Part shown: positions 34,962-43,342 of the stretch, one piece after another
Layout of the letters: every line of letters begins with the position of its first letter
Position numbering within the stretch: position 1 is the stretch's first letter
Source: JAUILA01 sp964563925
GTDB lineage: Bacteria; Bacteroidota; Bacteroidia; Cytophagales; Cyclobacteriaceae
Assembly: GCA_964563925.1 (NCBI GenBank)
Contig: CAZLZD010000030.1
Location: forward strand, 1-53,722
DNA: 53,722 nt
Reading direction: 5' to 3'
Program-made: the position numbers and the translations under genes
The notes under the pieces: generated by a model
The model's database searches: none
Told to the model about the DNA's origin: nothing
The model's input: the letters and a program-made list of their open reading frames with translations, nothing else

Positions 34962-35538
34962 TTTCCAAAAATCCTTCCAGTCTGTCTCCGGGGTGAACCG
35001 GTCCAACTCCCTCGGGAGTACCTGTAAAAATCAAATCACCAGTACGCAATGTAAAAAAACGGGATAGAAACGAAATAATAAAATCAAATCCGAACAACAT
35101 CATACGTGTGTTCCCTTCCTGGCGAAGTTCACCATTCACCTTCAGGGAAAAATTCAGGTTTTCCAGATCAAACTCCCTGATCTTTTTTAATCCTGACACC
35201 GGCGCGGAACCGTTAAATCCTTTCGCGAGGTCCCAGGGAAGGCCTTTTTCCTTTGCTTTTTGCTGCAGATCGCGGGCGGTGAAATCAATGCCCAGGGCAA
35301 TCTGGTCGTAATACTTGTGCGCAAATTTTTCCTGTATGTATTTTCCCTGCTTGCTTATCCTGAGGACAATCTCTACTTCGTGATGTATGTCTTTACTGAA
35401 TTCAGGATAATAAAAAGGTTCATTATGCTGCAATAAGGCGGTATCAGGCTTCGTAAATATAACGGGTTCCTGGGGGCGTTCATTGTTGAGTTCCGCAATA
35501 TGCGCAGCATAATTGCGACCCACGGCAAAAATTCTCAT
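34930..35538 (-). CDS. Fumarylacetoacetate hydrolase-family protein
   Basis: A 202-residue single-domain member of the FAH superfamily. VGRNYAAHIAEL, EPVIFTKPDTAL, the metal-binding HHEVEIVLRI, GIDFTARDLQ and TGTPEGVGPV are family motifs. The short length matches FAHD1/YcgM-type acylpyruvate hydrolases or oxaloacetate decarboxylases, not the 420-residue FAH of tyrosine breakdown. It is the first gene of the FAH-M23-bcp unit and is divergent from the M48 lipoprotein gene. Confidence 0.9.
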   Translation of the reverse strand: MRIFAVGRNYAAHIAELNNERPQEPVIFTKPDTALLQHNEPFYYPEFSKDIHHEVEIVLRISKQGKYIQEKFAHKYYDQIALGIDFTARDLQQKAKEKGLPWDLAKGFNGSAPVSGLKKIREFDLENLNFSLKVNGELRQEGNTRMMLFGFDFIISFLSRFFTLRTGDLIFTGTPEGVGPVHPGDRLEGFLENEKVLDFEIR

Positions 35539-35620
35539 AGGCAGACCGGAGCAATGTTACTTTCTAAAATTTTATTTCCTAAAATTGCTTAAAATCTTTC
35601 GGATAAACGAATACGATCCC

Positions 35621-36421
35621 ATGCTCAAGAAAATAATTCTCATCTGTGGACTTGGCTTTTTCATTTACAGTTGTGCTTCTGTGCCCGTTACCGGCCGCCG
35701 CCAGTTAAACCTTATTTCCAATGAGGAAATTCTCCCGTTAAGTTATAACCAGTACCAGGAGGTGCTGAAGGAGAATAAGGTGGTGACCAATACCGAGCAG
35801 GCACGGATGGTGAAGCGTGTGGGAGCCCGGATCCAGACGGCGGTGGAAGAATATATGCGTGCCAACGGGGCGGCAGACCAGTTGAACGGGTATGCGTGGG
35901 AATTCAACCTGCTAGAATCCGAACAATTGAATGCCTGGTGCATGCCCGGAGGGAAGGTAGCTTTTTATACGGGTATCATGCCGGTTTGTGCCGACGAAGC
36001 GGGTGTGGCCGTGGTAATGGGGCACGAGGTGGCACATGCCATTGCCAACCACGGACGGGAACGGATGAGCGAAGGAATGGTGGCCAACGGACTCCTTGGA
36101 GGTTTGTCTGCGGCAGTCGGACAAAACCCAACCCTTACCCAGGATCTGTTGCTGCAGTCGGTGGGGATAGGAACCCAGCTTGGAATGCTGAGTTTTTCAC
36201 GTCAGCACGAGAGTGAGGCCGACCGGATCGGGCTTATCTTCATGGCAATGGCAGGATATAACCCGGAAGTGGCGCCGGCTTTCTGGGAACGAATGGAAGC
36301 CCAGAGTGGCGGTGGGGATCGTCCGCCCGAGTTTCTTTCCACACACCCTCATCCCGCTACGCGAATCAATGACCTGAAGGAGAATATGCCGGAGGCACTT
36401 ACGTATTATAAAAAGCAGTAG
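35621..36421 (+). CDS. M48-family metalloprotease lipoprotein
   Basis: A 266-residue zinc protease, predicted to be lipid-anchored. The lipobox region FFIYSCAS places the acylated Cys at 18. The catalytic motif is VMGHEVAHAIANHG (His135, Glu136, His139), with the third zinc ligand Glu199 in HESEADRIG. This matches LoiP/YcaL/BepA-like periplasmic proteases, which act in quality control of outer-membrane proteins. The frame is open from 35513, but the ATG at 35621 gives a standard lipoprotein signal. It is one of the few plus-strand genes between 26 and 38.6 kb. Confidence 0.93.
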   Translation: MLKKIILICGLGFFIYSCASVPVTGRRQLNLISNEEILPLSYNQYQEVLKENKVVTNTEQARMVKRVGARIQTAVEEYMRANGAADQLNGYAWEFNLLESEQLNAWCMPGGKVAFYTGIMPVCADEAGVAVVMGHEVAHAIANHGRERMSEGMVANGLLGGLSAAVGQNPTLTQDLLLQSVGIGTQLGMLSFSRQHESEADRIGLIFMAMAGYNPEVAPAFWERMEAQSGGGDRPPEFLSTHPHPATRINDLKENMPEALTYYKKQ

Positions 36422-36432
36422 GAAAGGCTGTA

Positions 36433-37236
36433 TCAGGACCTCAGGGCACGAAGCCTGATTTCAGTCAGGCGGTTCTTGGTGTCCTGGGGAAAATCACCGT
36501 TCATCATCCAGTCGTAATAGGAGGGTTCCTTTCTCAATACGTCCTCCACCGGTTTGTGACGGTGCTTGCCGAAGTTAAATACTTCCACCCCCTCACTGTT
36601 CCTGATAATTCGTCCGGCCAGATCAACCATATTGGAGGAAGTCAGTGCATGAAGCACTTCCATATCATTCTCAATTTTACCCAGCTCTTTTCCCAGGTTA
36701 TCCAGTACGGTTTGCCCGTTGTACCGATCCACCTGCGCCTCGAGTACGGCCAGGGTCGCCAGCGTGTCTGCTTCGGCACTGTGTGCATCGGTAAGTTCTT
36801 TATTACAGTAGAATTTGTACGCTGCCGACAGGGTCCGTTTTTCCATCATGTGAAAAATACGCTGGGCATCAATGAGCTTGCGTTTGCTAACATCAAACTC
36901 TACCCCGGCACGAAGAAATTCTTCGACCAGCACGGGCACATCAAATTTCAGGATATTAAACCCGGCAAGATCAGACCCCTCCAGGAATTTGGCCAGGCTC
37001 TTGGCGATATTCTTGAAGGTCGGTGCATCCTTTACATCCTCGTCATAGATCCCGTGGATTTTACTGGTTTCCTCCGGAATAGGAATCGTTGGATTTAACC
37101 TGGTGGTTTTAGTTATGGTCTCCCCGCCCGGAACCAGTTTGACCACGCTGATCTCCACAATACGGTCGTTGACTATATTGGTCCCGGTGGTTTCAAGGTC
37201 AAAAAATGTGAGGGGGTTTTTCAGGTGTAAAGGCAT
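36433..37236 (-). CDS. DEDDh 3'-5' exonuclease (DnaQ/PolC epsilon-like)
   Basis: A 267-residue protein whose first about 175 residues form an exonuclease domain. Exo I is FFDLETTGT (Asp13, Glu15), Exo II lies in LAGFNILKFDVPVL and Exo III is DAHSAEADTLATL, the DEDDh form. The C-terminal tail (HRHKPVEDVLRKEPSYYDWMM) is a small domain seen in Bacteroidota homologues with FNFGKHRHKPV-like sequence. It could proofread DNA polymerase III or act in repair. It starts 4 bp after the mpl stop, so the two are co-transcribed. Confidence 0.9.
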   Translation of the reverse strand: MPLHLKNPLTFFDLETTGTNIVNDRIVEISVVKLVPGGETITKTTRLNPTIPIPEETSKIHGIYDEDVKDAPTFKNIAKSLAKFLEGSDLAGFNILKFDVPVLVEEFLRAGVEFDVSKRKLIDAQRIFHMMEKRTLSAAYKFYCNKELTDAHSAEADTLATLAVLEAQVDRYNGQTVLDNLGKELGKIENDMEVLHALTSSNMVDLAGRIIRNSEGVEVFNFGKHRHKPVEDVLRKEPSYYDWMMNGDFPQDTKNRLTEIRLRALRS

Positions 37237-37240
37237 GGGG

Positions 37241-38623
37241 TTAATCTTTTATAAATTCTTCCAGCTTCGTGAGTTCCAGCCTGTCAAAGGTCCCCGAACT
37301 CATTAGCAGGAGTATTGAATCATTCCAGTCAAGTGACCGGAGAAAGTCTGTCAGTGCATCCCTGGAATCAAATACATGCATGGATTCGTCCTGGAATGCT
37401 TTCTGAATGTCTTCCACCGTCAGGGCCGGTAGTTTTTTGTGACGAACTGTCATCGGATTAAAATAAACCACGCGGACATCTGCCACTTTCATGGCTCCTT
37501 TATACTTAGGCAGAAAGGACTGCATTAAGCTGCTGAATGTATGGAGCTCAAGACAGGCCACGACTGTCTTTTCCGGGTATCGCGACTTGACCGCTTCCAC
37601 GGTGGCCCTGACTTTGGACGGGGCATGGGCATAATCCCGGTAAACGATCGTGTGGTCGTTATTAATGACAGGCTGGAGGCGCTTGCCCGCTCCTTCAAAG
37701 GAGGCAATCGCCGGATAAAACATGGCATCCGTCACCCCGATCCGGTTCAGGACCGCTTTTGCTCCCATCAGGTTAAGCAGGTTATGCCGTCCGAATATTT
37801 TCAGGGTAAAATCACCCTCGGTAGTCTTCAGGGTGGTCACACCGTCCTTATTGTCGAATTCCGGGGTGCTGTAGGGAATGGCCAGCACATCATCACGTTC
37901 CTGGCTTCCAATGGTATTAACACGGTCATCTTCGCTGTTGTAGATCAACGAACCAGCTTTCGGGGTCAGGTCGGCAAATTTTCTGAATTGCTGTACATAA
38001 TCGGTTTCAGACGGGAAGACATTGACATGGTCCCATTCTATCCCGCTGATCAGTCCGATATGATGATGATAATGCATGAATTTTGGGGTGGGCTCTTCCG
38101 GGGAGGTGTGGTATTCATCTCCTTCAATGATAATTACCGGTGCATCGGACAGGCGTACCATGGTATCAAACCCCGGCACTTCCGCACCGATTGCATAATC
38201 GAAATCGCGGTCCAGTTTATTCAGTACATGCATGATCATGGCGGTGATGGTCGACTTCCCGTGACTTCCCGCTATTACAATGCGTTGCTTGTGCTCCGAT
38301 TGCCGGTAGATAAATTCCGGGAAGGAGAATACGGGAACCCCCAGCTCGCGGGCCCGGGCAAGTTCGGGATTATCCTTCCTGGCATGCATACCGACAATCA
38401 CGGCCGAAATGCCGCTGTCCACTTTTTCCGGGAACCATCCCTCAGATTCAGGTAGCAGTCCTGCCGCCTGTAACTTCGAGCGGGAGGGTTCAAAGATCTC
38501 ATCATCCGATCCGGTGATCTCATGACCCTGAGCGTGCAGGGCCAGGGCCAGGTTGTGCATCAGGCTTCCGCCGATTGCGATGAAATGTATGTGTTGGGGT
38601 GAGTCGGTCATGCTGCGTGTCAT
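37241..38623 (-). CDS. mpl: Murein peptide ligase Mpl
   Basis: Recycles cell-wall tripeptide by joining L-Ala-gamma-D-Glu-meso-DAP to UDP-N-acetylmuramate. The 460-residue Mur-ligase fold opens with IHFIAIGGSLMHNLALAL, then the ATP loop AGSHGKSTITAMI (119-125 for GSHGKST), EGDEYHTSPEEPTPKF and GRHNLLNLMGAKAVL. EGDEYHT and HYHHHIGLISGIEWDH distinguish Mpl from MurC. The start is 38623 or the Met at 38611. Upstream is the intergenic region with DnaA-box-like sites. Confidence 0.93.
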   Translation of the reverse strand: MTRSMTDSPQHIHFIAIGGSLMHNLALALHAQGHEITGSDDEIFEPSRSKLQAAGLLPESEGWFPEKVDSGISAVIVGMHARKDNPELARARELGVPVFSFPEFIYRQSEHKQRIVIAGSHGKSTITAMIMHVLNKLDRDFDYAIGAEVPGFDTMVRLSDAPVIIIEGDEYHTSPEEPTPKFMHYHHHIGLISGIEWDHVNVFPSETDYVQQFRKFADLTPKAGSLIYNSEDDRVNTIGSQERDDVLAIPYSTPEFDNKDGVTTLKTTEGDFTLKIFGRHNLLNLMGAKAVLNRIGVTDAMFYPAIASFEGAGKRLQPVINNDHTIVYRDYAHAPSKVRATVEAVKSRYPEKTVVACLELHTFSSLMQSFLPKYKGAMKVADVRVVYFNPMTVRHKKLPALTVEDIQKAFQDESMHVFDSRDALTDFLRSLDWNDSILLLMSSGTFDRLELTKLEEFIKD

Positions 38624-38683
38624 TGCTGGTCAAAATTAAGAGAAAATTTCAAAAACCGGGGATTATTTTGCCTTGCTTCTCGT

Positions 38684-38847
38684 TGTGGACAATATGTGGA
38701 TAACTTGATTATTTTGTGCACAACCCCGCGAGTTTTACACAATTAGGGGTATATTATGTGGAGAAATGCGGTGGATTAACCGGTTAGATGGTGAATGAGG
38801 AAGCCGGAATTGCGCAGAGTCAGCCTACGAGGTATAAACTATTCACA
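38684..38847. promoter_or_regulatory. Cluster of DnaA-box-like sites
   Basis: Against the consensus TTATNCACA I see one perfect box, TGTGGATAA (38695-38703, minus orientation). One-mismatch sites are TGTGGACAA (38684-38692), the palindromic TTGTGCACAA (38714-38723), TTTTACACA (38733-38741), TGTGGAGAA (38757-38765) and CTATTCACA (38839-38847). Six sites in 165 bp is far above what I would expect by chance. Confidence 0.55.
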
Positions 38848-38879
38848 GCGGTTCTCCGGGGGTCGGACCGGTGCATCAA

Positions 38880-38910
38880 TTGGCGATTGAGGAAATAATT
38901 TTTAGGTTTG
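38880..38910 (+). promoter_or_regulatory. Probable dnaB promoter
   Basis: TTG (38880-38882), a 20-bp spacer and TAGGTTTG (38903-38910) form a good Bacteroidota promoter. It ends 34 nt before the dnaB start. Confidence 0.6.
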
Positions 38911-38944
38911 AAGACAATTCATTTTTACACTACGAAATAAGTCA

Positions 38945-40489
38945 ATGGAGAACAAGTCAACGTCCTTGAAGGTAGGGCACAAGTCGAGCCGGTTAGTTCG
39001 CGAGATGGGTGATCAACTGGGTAAATTACCCCCTCAGGCAGTTGACTTGGAAGAAGCCGTTCTGGGGGCGCTGATGCTGGAAAAGGATGCGCTGACCACG
39101 GTAATCGATATTCTCAAACCCGCCAGTTTTTATCTTGAGAAGCACCAGGAGATATACCGGGCCATTGTGATCCTTTTCAATAACTCGGAGCCGATTGACA
39201 TGCGCACCGTGGTGAACCAGCTAAGAAAGAACGGAACGCTGGAATTTACAGGAGGCGCCTATTACATCGCGGAACTGACCTCACGGGTGAGTTCGGCGGC
39301 GAACATTGAGTATCACGCCCGTATTGTTACCGAAATGGCCATCAAGCGTGCCCTTATTGAAGTGGCCACGGAGATTCATCATGATGCCTACGAAGATACC
39401 ACCGATGTTTTTCAGTTACTGGATAAAACCGAATCCCACCTTTTTGAGATATCCGAATCCAATATCCGGAAGAACTACGAAAACATGCGGTCACTGATGG
39501 CCCAGGCTATTCATGAACTGGAGGAGAGAAAGAATCACAAAGACGGACTTACCGGAGTGCCGAGCGGCTTTACAGCGCTGGACCGGCTGACATCCGGCTG
39601 GCAGAAATCGGATCTGGTGATTATTGCCGCGCGTCCCGGTATGGGTAAAACGGCGTTTGTATTGTCGGCCCTGCGTAATGCGGCGGTGGAATTTGATCAG
39701 CCCGTAGCGATATTTTCCCTGGAAATGTCCTCTGTACAACTCGTTAACCGACTTATTTCTGCCGAGGCCGAACTGGAAAGTGACAAAATAAAAAAGGGGA
39801 ACCTGGCCGATTACGAATGGCAGCAGCTGATCCATAAGACCAATAAATTAAGTAATGCCCCGATATTCATTGATGATACCCCTGCCTTATCCATTCTGGA
39901 ATTGAGGGCCAAATGCCGCAGGCTCAAGGCCCAGCACGATGTGCAGCTGATCATCATCGATTACCTCCAGCTGATGAGTGGTGACTCTTCGAAACAGGGG
40001 GGCAACCGTGAACAGGAAATCGCCTCTATTTCCCGGGCCCTGAAAGGGATTGCCAAGGAACTGGATGTACCGGTCATTGCACTTTCACAGCTAAGTCGTG
40101 CCGTCGAAACACGCGGAGGTGATAAACGTCCGCAATTATCTGACCTGAGGGAATCCGGTTCCATTGAGCAGGATGCCGATATGGTCATGTTTCTTTACAG
40201 GCCGGAATATTATGGCATTACCGAGGATGAGACCGGACAGGCCATGCAGGGTGTCGGGGAGGTGATCATTGCCAAGCACAGGAATGGGTCCCTGGATACC
40301 GTTCAGCTCAAATTCATCGGCAAGTATACCAAGTTCTGTGACCTTGACATGCCAGGTTTTGCCGGGGACTTTCCATCCACCGGAGGCATACCAAACGAAT
40401 TTGAGAGTCCGTCAGACACCATCCGCCTGGGCAGCCGCCTGAACAAAAGTGATGATCCCGGTCCGGAAGACGAAGACGCCCCGTTCTAG
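38945..40489 (+). CDS. dnaB: Replicative DNA helicase
   Basis: Hexameric 5'-3' helicase of the replication fork. The 514-residue protein has an N-terminal primase-interacting domain (LPPQAVDLEEAVLGALML, about 28-130), a linker, and the RecA-like ATPase with Walker A ARPGMGKTAF (229-238), the Walker B region IIIDYLQLMSG, and SQLSRAVETR with PQLSDLRESGSIEQDAD. The final acidic tail, ending EDEDAPF, is common in Bacteroidota DnaB. No intein or insertion. Placement beside a DnaA-box cluster is notable. Confidence 0.96.
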   Translation: MENKSTSLKVGHKSSRLVREMGDQLGKLPPQAVDLEEAVLGALMLEKDALTTVIDILKPASFYLEKHQEIYRAIVILFNNSEPIDMRTVVNQLRKNGTLEFTGGAYYIAELTSRVSSAANIEYHARIVTEMAIKRALIEVATEIHHDAYEDTTDVFQLLDKTESHLFEISESNIRKNYENMRSLMAQAIHELEERKNHKDGLTGVPSGFTALDRLTSGWQKSDLVIIAARPGMGKTAFVLSALRNAAVEFDQPVAIFSLEMSSVQLVNRLISAEAELESDKIKKGNLADYEWQQLIHKTNKLSNAPIFIDDTPALSILELRAKCRRLKAQHDVQLIIIDYLQLMSGDSSKQGGNREQEIASISRALKGIAKELDVPVIALSQLSRAVETRGGDKRPQLSDLRESGSIEQDADMVMFLYRPEYYGITEDETGQAMQGVGEVIIAKHRNGSLDTVQLKFIGKYTKFCDLDMPGFAGDFPSTGGIPNEFESPSDTIRLGSRLNKSDDPGPEDEDAPF

Positions 40490-40686
40490 CGGATCATTTT
40501 CCACGTCCGTAGGCGGCCTTCCACACTAGTCTCATGTAATAAAAAGAGCAGGAATTATTGCTTACCGATAGTAATGTGCATTGGTCGGTAAAATCTTTTT
40601 GCCGGTCGTGAAAATTTGAACTCCCTGGTTTTCCGGACTGACAATTGAATTCATCAAGACATGTTCAAACTTTAAATCAACATGTT

Positions 40687-41052
40687 ATGAAATCAATAAA
40701 AGTAATCTTAGTGGCTTTCCTTTTAATACCGGCGATCGGCTACGCACAGCAGCCGCAAACACCTGCTGAGGAAGCCAAGCAGCAAACTGAATGGATGAAG
40801 CAGAACCTTGAACTGACTCCGGAACAAGTGGAGGAAGTACAGGAAGTAAACGAAGAGTATGCAGAAAAGAAAACGGAAATTCTGAACGCCTCTGCGGAAA
40901 AGCAGGATAAACTTAAGGACCTGATGGCCGAGCGTGAAGAGTATACCGAAGAGATCCGTGACATTCTGGATGACGAACAATTTGTTAAATTCCAGCAGGC
41001 GGAGAAAACCTGGTTTGAAAAAACCAAGGAACGTGTGACCGATACGGAATAA
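40687..41052 (+). CDS. Small exported helical protein, paralogue 1
   Basis: A 121-residue protein with a signal peptide (MKSIKVILVAFLLIPAIGYA, cleaved before QQPQ). The mature part is highly charged and helical, with TEWMKQNLELTPEQVEEVQ, a Spy/CpxP-like LTxxQ segment. The motif and size suggest a periplasmic adaptor or chaperone, but the match is weak. It is paralogous to the gene at 41371: the same order of signal, EWM-NL-L-QVE, NEEYAE, AE-REEY-EEIR and a C-terminal W-F-E block. The open frame extends upstream to 40645, but the ATG at 40687 starts the signal peptide. It is followed by its own terminator. Confidence 0.85.
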   Translation: MKSIKVILVAFLLIPAIGYAQQPQTPAEEAKQQTEWMKQNLELTPEQVEEVQEVNEEYAEKKTEILNASAEKQDKLKDLMAEREEYTEEIRDILDDEQFVKFQQAEKTWFEKTKERVTDTE

Positions 41053-41089
41053 CAGTCTAATTAACCATCCGTTACGGATAATCAGGAAA

Positions 41090-41120
41090 GGGCTGTGGCT
41101 GATGTCACAGCTCTTTTTTT
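41090..41120 (+). terminator. Intrinsic terminator after paralogue 1
   Basis: An 8-bp stem with one G-U pair, GGGCTGTG with CACAGCTC and an 8-nt loop, is followed by seven T (41114-41120). Confidence 0.85.
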
Positions 41121-41370
41121 GTTTGAGAAAAGCCATATGGGTGCGCTGGAGGGCCCTGAGCGGGAAATGCCATGGATTTGCACCGAAATTTTTTCCACAT
41201 ATAGCGCACCAGTTTCCACATGGTTTCCGAAAACGTTAGTCACCCGGAACGGCTTATCCGGCTATTATGCAGTTGGTCGAAGTAAATCCACCTGGACGGC
41301 AATCGGGAAATTTCCGTACAGCATTTGCACCATTAACAGCAAATTGTTGAATTAAAAAAATCAAATAGAT
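41121..41370. other. Gene-free gap between the two small paralogues
   Basis: About 250 bp between the first terminator and the second paralogue. It contains two TTTCCACAT sequences (about 41190-41222) resembling a half DnaA-like word, but no cluster. An 86-codon frame crossing it has no recognisable protein and starts inside the terminator region. I see no RNA gene. Confidence 0.5.
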
Positions 41371-41739
41371 ATGAAAACGTTCAAAATAATTCTCGCCGCA
41401 TTTTTGTTAATCCCCGCGATGACCATGGCACAGCAGAGCCAGAAACCGTTGGAGAATGCCAAGAAGCACGCCGAATGGATGGTGATCAACCTGCAGCTTT
41501 CTGAAGACCAGGTAGAGGATATCCAGGAAGCCAATGAAGAATATGCCGAAGAACGCATGGAAATTTATACCTCCAATGACGATCCGGCTGAGAAACTGGA
41601 AGATTTGATAGAAGAAAGAGAAGAATATAAGGAAGAGATCAGGGAAGCCCTTGAGGATAATCAGTTTGACACATTCATCGAGATTGAAGACGACTGGTTT
41701 GAGGAAATCAAGGAAGAATTTAATGAATGGGATGATTAA
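41371..41739 (+). CDS. Small exported helical protein, paralogue 2
   Basis: A 122-residue protein with signal peptide MKTFKIILAAFLLIPAMTMA. The mature protein is very acidic (REEYKEEIREALEDNQ, DDWFEEIKEEFNEWDD). It parallels the gene at 40687 along its whole length: AEWMVINLQLSEDQVEDIQ against TEWMKQNLELTPEQVEEVQ, and shared NEEYAE and EEY-EEIR blocks. The LxxxQ motif again recalls Spy/CpxP proteins. Being near-neighbours on one strand with similar terminators, they arose by tandem duplication that included the 3' flank. Confidence 0.85.
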   Translation: MKTFKIILAAFLLIPAMTMAQQSQKPLENAKKHAEWMVINLQLSEDQVEDIQEANEEYAEERMEIYTSNDDPAEKLEDLIEEREEYKEEIREALEDNQFDTFIEIEDDWFEEIKEEFNEWDD

Positions 41740-41769
41740 TTTACCCTGACTTGCACATGTAGTGTAAAG

Positions 41770-41803
41770 GGGCTGCGGCATAACAATGTCGCAGCCCTTT
41801 TTT
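41770..41803 (+). terminator. Intrinsic terminator after paralogue 2
   Basis: Perfect 8-bp stem GGGCTGCG/CGCAGCCC with a 12-nt loop, then six T. The sequence resembles the terminator at 41090, as expected if duplicated with the gene. Confidence 0.88.
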
Positions 41804-41805
41804 GT

Positions 41806-41813
41806 TATATTGA
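41806..41813 (+). promoter_or_regulatory. -7-like box 4 nt before the MDR gene
   Basis: TATATTGA ends 4 nt before the ATG at 41818. The same octamer lies 6 nt before otsAB (23746-23753). It is a weaker match to TAnnTTTG. Confidence 0.3.
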
Positions 41814-41817
41814 TCCT

Positions 41818-42810
41818 ATGAAAGCATTACAACTTCAAGAATCAAACAGGCTGGCCATCGTCGATGTGGACAAGCCGGTTGCAGGTGCCGGGCAGGTGCT
41901 GGTCCGCATTGGCGCGGCCGCACTCAATAAGCGTGACCAGTTTATCTGCCAGGGTAAATATCCCGGCATTCAGTTGCCCTGTATCCTGGGCTCTGACGGC
42001 GCAGGTACAGTGGAAAAAACCGGGGAGGGGGTCGATACCTCCTGGGTCGGTAAAGATGTGGTGATCAATCCCAATATTGACTGGGGTGATGATCCGAAAG
42101 TACAGCAAAAAGGGTTCGCCATCCTGGGCATGCCTTCCAATGGTACCATGGCTGAATACATCGTGGTGAATGCCGACCGGCTGCAGGAGGCTCCCCCGCA
42201 CCTGTCGGTGGAGGAGACAGCAGCGCTGCCCCTGGGCGGACTGACCGCCTACCGCGCCTGCTTTCATCACGGCAGGATCACCGCCGGTGAGAATGTGCTG
42301 ATCTCCGGGTTTGGCGGGGGTGTGGCACAGTTCGCTTTCCAGTTTGCCTTGGCCGCAGGCGCCAACGTTTTTGTTACCTCCGGAAGCCAGGAAAAAATTG
42401 ATCAGGCACTTGCACTCGGGGCGGCTGGCGGATACAATTACCGCGAGAAGGACTGGCACAAAAATCTCTGGAAAACAAAGGGTGGTTTCGATGTGGTGAT
42501 CGACAGTGCCGGGGGAGATCAGATCAATCAATTTATCCAAATAATGCGACCGGGAGGCAGGATCGTTTTCTATGGTGCGACCAACGGATTGCCCTCTTCT
42601 CTCGACCTCTACAGGATGTTCTGGAACCAGCTGACACTCCAGGGTTCCACCATGGGTAACGACGAAGAATTCAGGAAAATGATCAGGCTCGTGAGCGACA
42701 AAAAAATTGTCCCGGTAATCGATTCTGTACGACCTTTCGAAGAGGGGATACAGGCATTTGAAGATATGAAGGAGAATCGGAAAAGCGGAAAACTTGTATT
42801 AAAGTTTTAA
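41818..42810 (+). CDS. Zinc-lacking MDR oxidoreductase (quinone oxidoreductase-like)
   Basis: A 330-residue medium-chain dehydrogenase/reductase. It has a GroES-like N-domain (PVAGAGQVLVRIGAAALNKRDQ), GSDGAGTVEKTG, and a Rossmann domain with ISGFGGGVAQFAFQFA as the NADPH loop. The catalytic zinc Cys of alcohol dehydrogenases is not at its usual place, and the four structural-zinc cysteines are missing, so it belongs with quinone or enoyl reductases. The substrate is not deducible. It starts 15 bp after a strong terminator, so it must have its own promoter. Confidence 0.88.
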   Translation: MKALQLQESNRLAIVDVDKPVAGAGQVLVRIGAAALNKRDQFICQGKYPGIQLPCILGSDGAGTVEKTGEGVDTSWVGKDVVINPNIDWGDDPKVQQKGFAILGMPSNGTMAEYIVVNADRLQEAPPHLSVEETAALPLGGLTAYRACFHHGRITAGENVLISGFGGGVAQFAFQFALAAGANVFVTSGSQEKIDQALALGAAGGYNYREKDWHKNLWKTKGGFDVVIDSAGGDQINQFIQIMRPGGRIVFYGATNGLPSSLDLYRMFWNQLTLQGSTMGNDEEFRKMIRLVSDKKIVPVIDSVRPFEEGIQAFEDMKENRKSGKLVLKF

Positions 42811-42927
42811 GTTAAATAAGAGAATGTATTATATCTGAATATTAATTACTTAAGAAATTAAATACTAAAAATATTAGTATAAAAAAACGACGGGACTTTC
42901 CCTGATGGATGGCGAAGCTGACAGAAA

Positions 42928-43254
42928 TTAGTCTTCGTTCCCGAACTGAAATTCAGCGTACGCGCTTTGCAATTCCCGCAGGGCGAGTGAAGCATTCTGA
43001 CGCCTTGCCAGGGCTATGCCGGCCTCATAAATGGCCCCGGCTTTTTCCTGATTTCCCAGGTGGTCAAACAAGGCAGCGGCGTGATAATAGGTGGGCAGGT
43101 ATTCGGGGTGATTCTCCAGTAACCCGGTAAACAGGCGAATGGCCTCGGCAGGATCTTCCTGTTGAAATTCCAGGGCCAGGGCATAAACCAAAAATGGGTC
43201 GCCGGGGGTGTCCCGGAGAAATGATTGCAACTGTGCGATTCGCTCTGAATTCAT
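42928..43254 (-). CDS. Small tetratricopeptide-repeat protein
   Basis: A 108-residue protein made of about two to three TPR helix pairs: DPFLVYALALEFQQEDPAEAI, LPTYYHAAALFDHLGNQEKA and a closing helix with ARRQNASLALRELQSAYAEF. No signal peptide, so a cytoplasmic protein-interaction role is likely. It is divergent from etfB (88 bp gap). Downstream (42811-42927) is an A/T-rich non-coding stretch with a weak GGGA/TCCC hairpin and T-run that may be its terminator. Confidence 0.82.
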   Translation of the reverse strand: MNSERIAQLQSFLRDTPGDPFLVYALALEFQQEDPAEAIRLFTGLLENHPEYLPTYYHAAALFDHLGNQEKAGAIYEAGIALARRQNASLALRELQSAYAEFQFGNED

Positions 43255-43342
43255 GATTCAGCTAGTTTTAATTTGGGGCATTATTCGTTATCTTCGAGGC
43301 AAAAATAAAGCATTCTGAAAACACGATAATCAGATAAAATAA

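Larger units (their letters stand above)
38624..38944. other. Intergenic region between divergent mpl and dnaB (candidate oriC)
   Basis: A 321-bp gene-free region where the prevailing gene direction switches: mostly minus to the left (26.0-38.6 kb) and mostly plus to the right. Its left half holds a cluster of DnaA-box-like 9-mers (separate entry). The right end, about 38890-38944, is A/T-rich and contains the dnaB promoter. No coding sequence is apparent. Confidence 0.5.

Noticed and set aside
34930..35538. FAH-family gene as the terminal enzyme of the HPPD tyrosine pathway
   Set aside because: It is a short single-domain member, far from hppD and in an operon with a cell-wall peptidase; true fumarylacetoacetases are about twice as long.
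41190..41222. TTTCCACAT words as further DnaA boxes
   Set aside because: Two poor matches without a cluster or other origin features.
42890..42927. Intrinsic terminator for the TPR gene
   Set aside because: The stem is only about 4 bp (GGGA/TCCC); mentioned with the gene but not strong enough to call.
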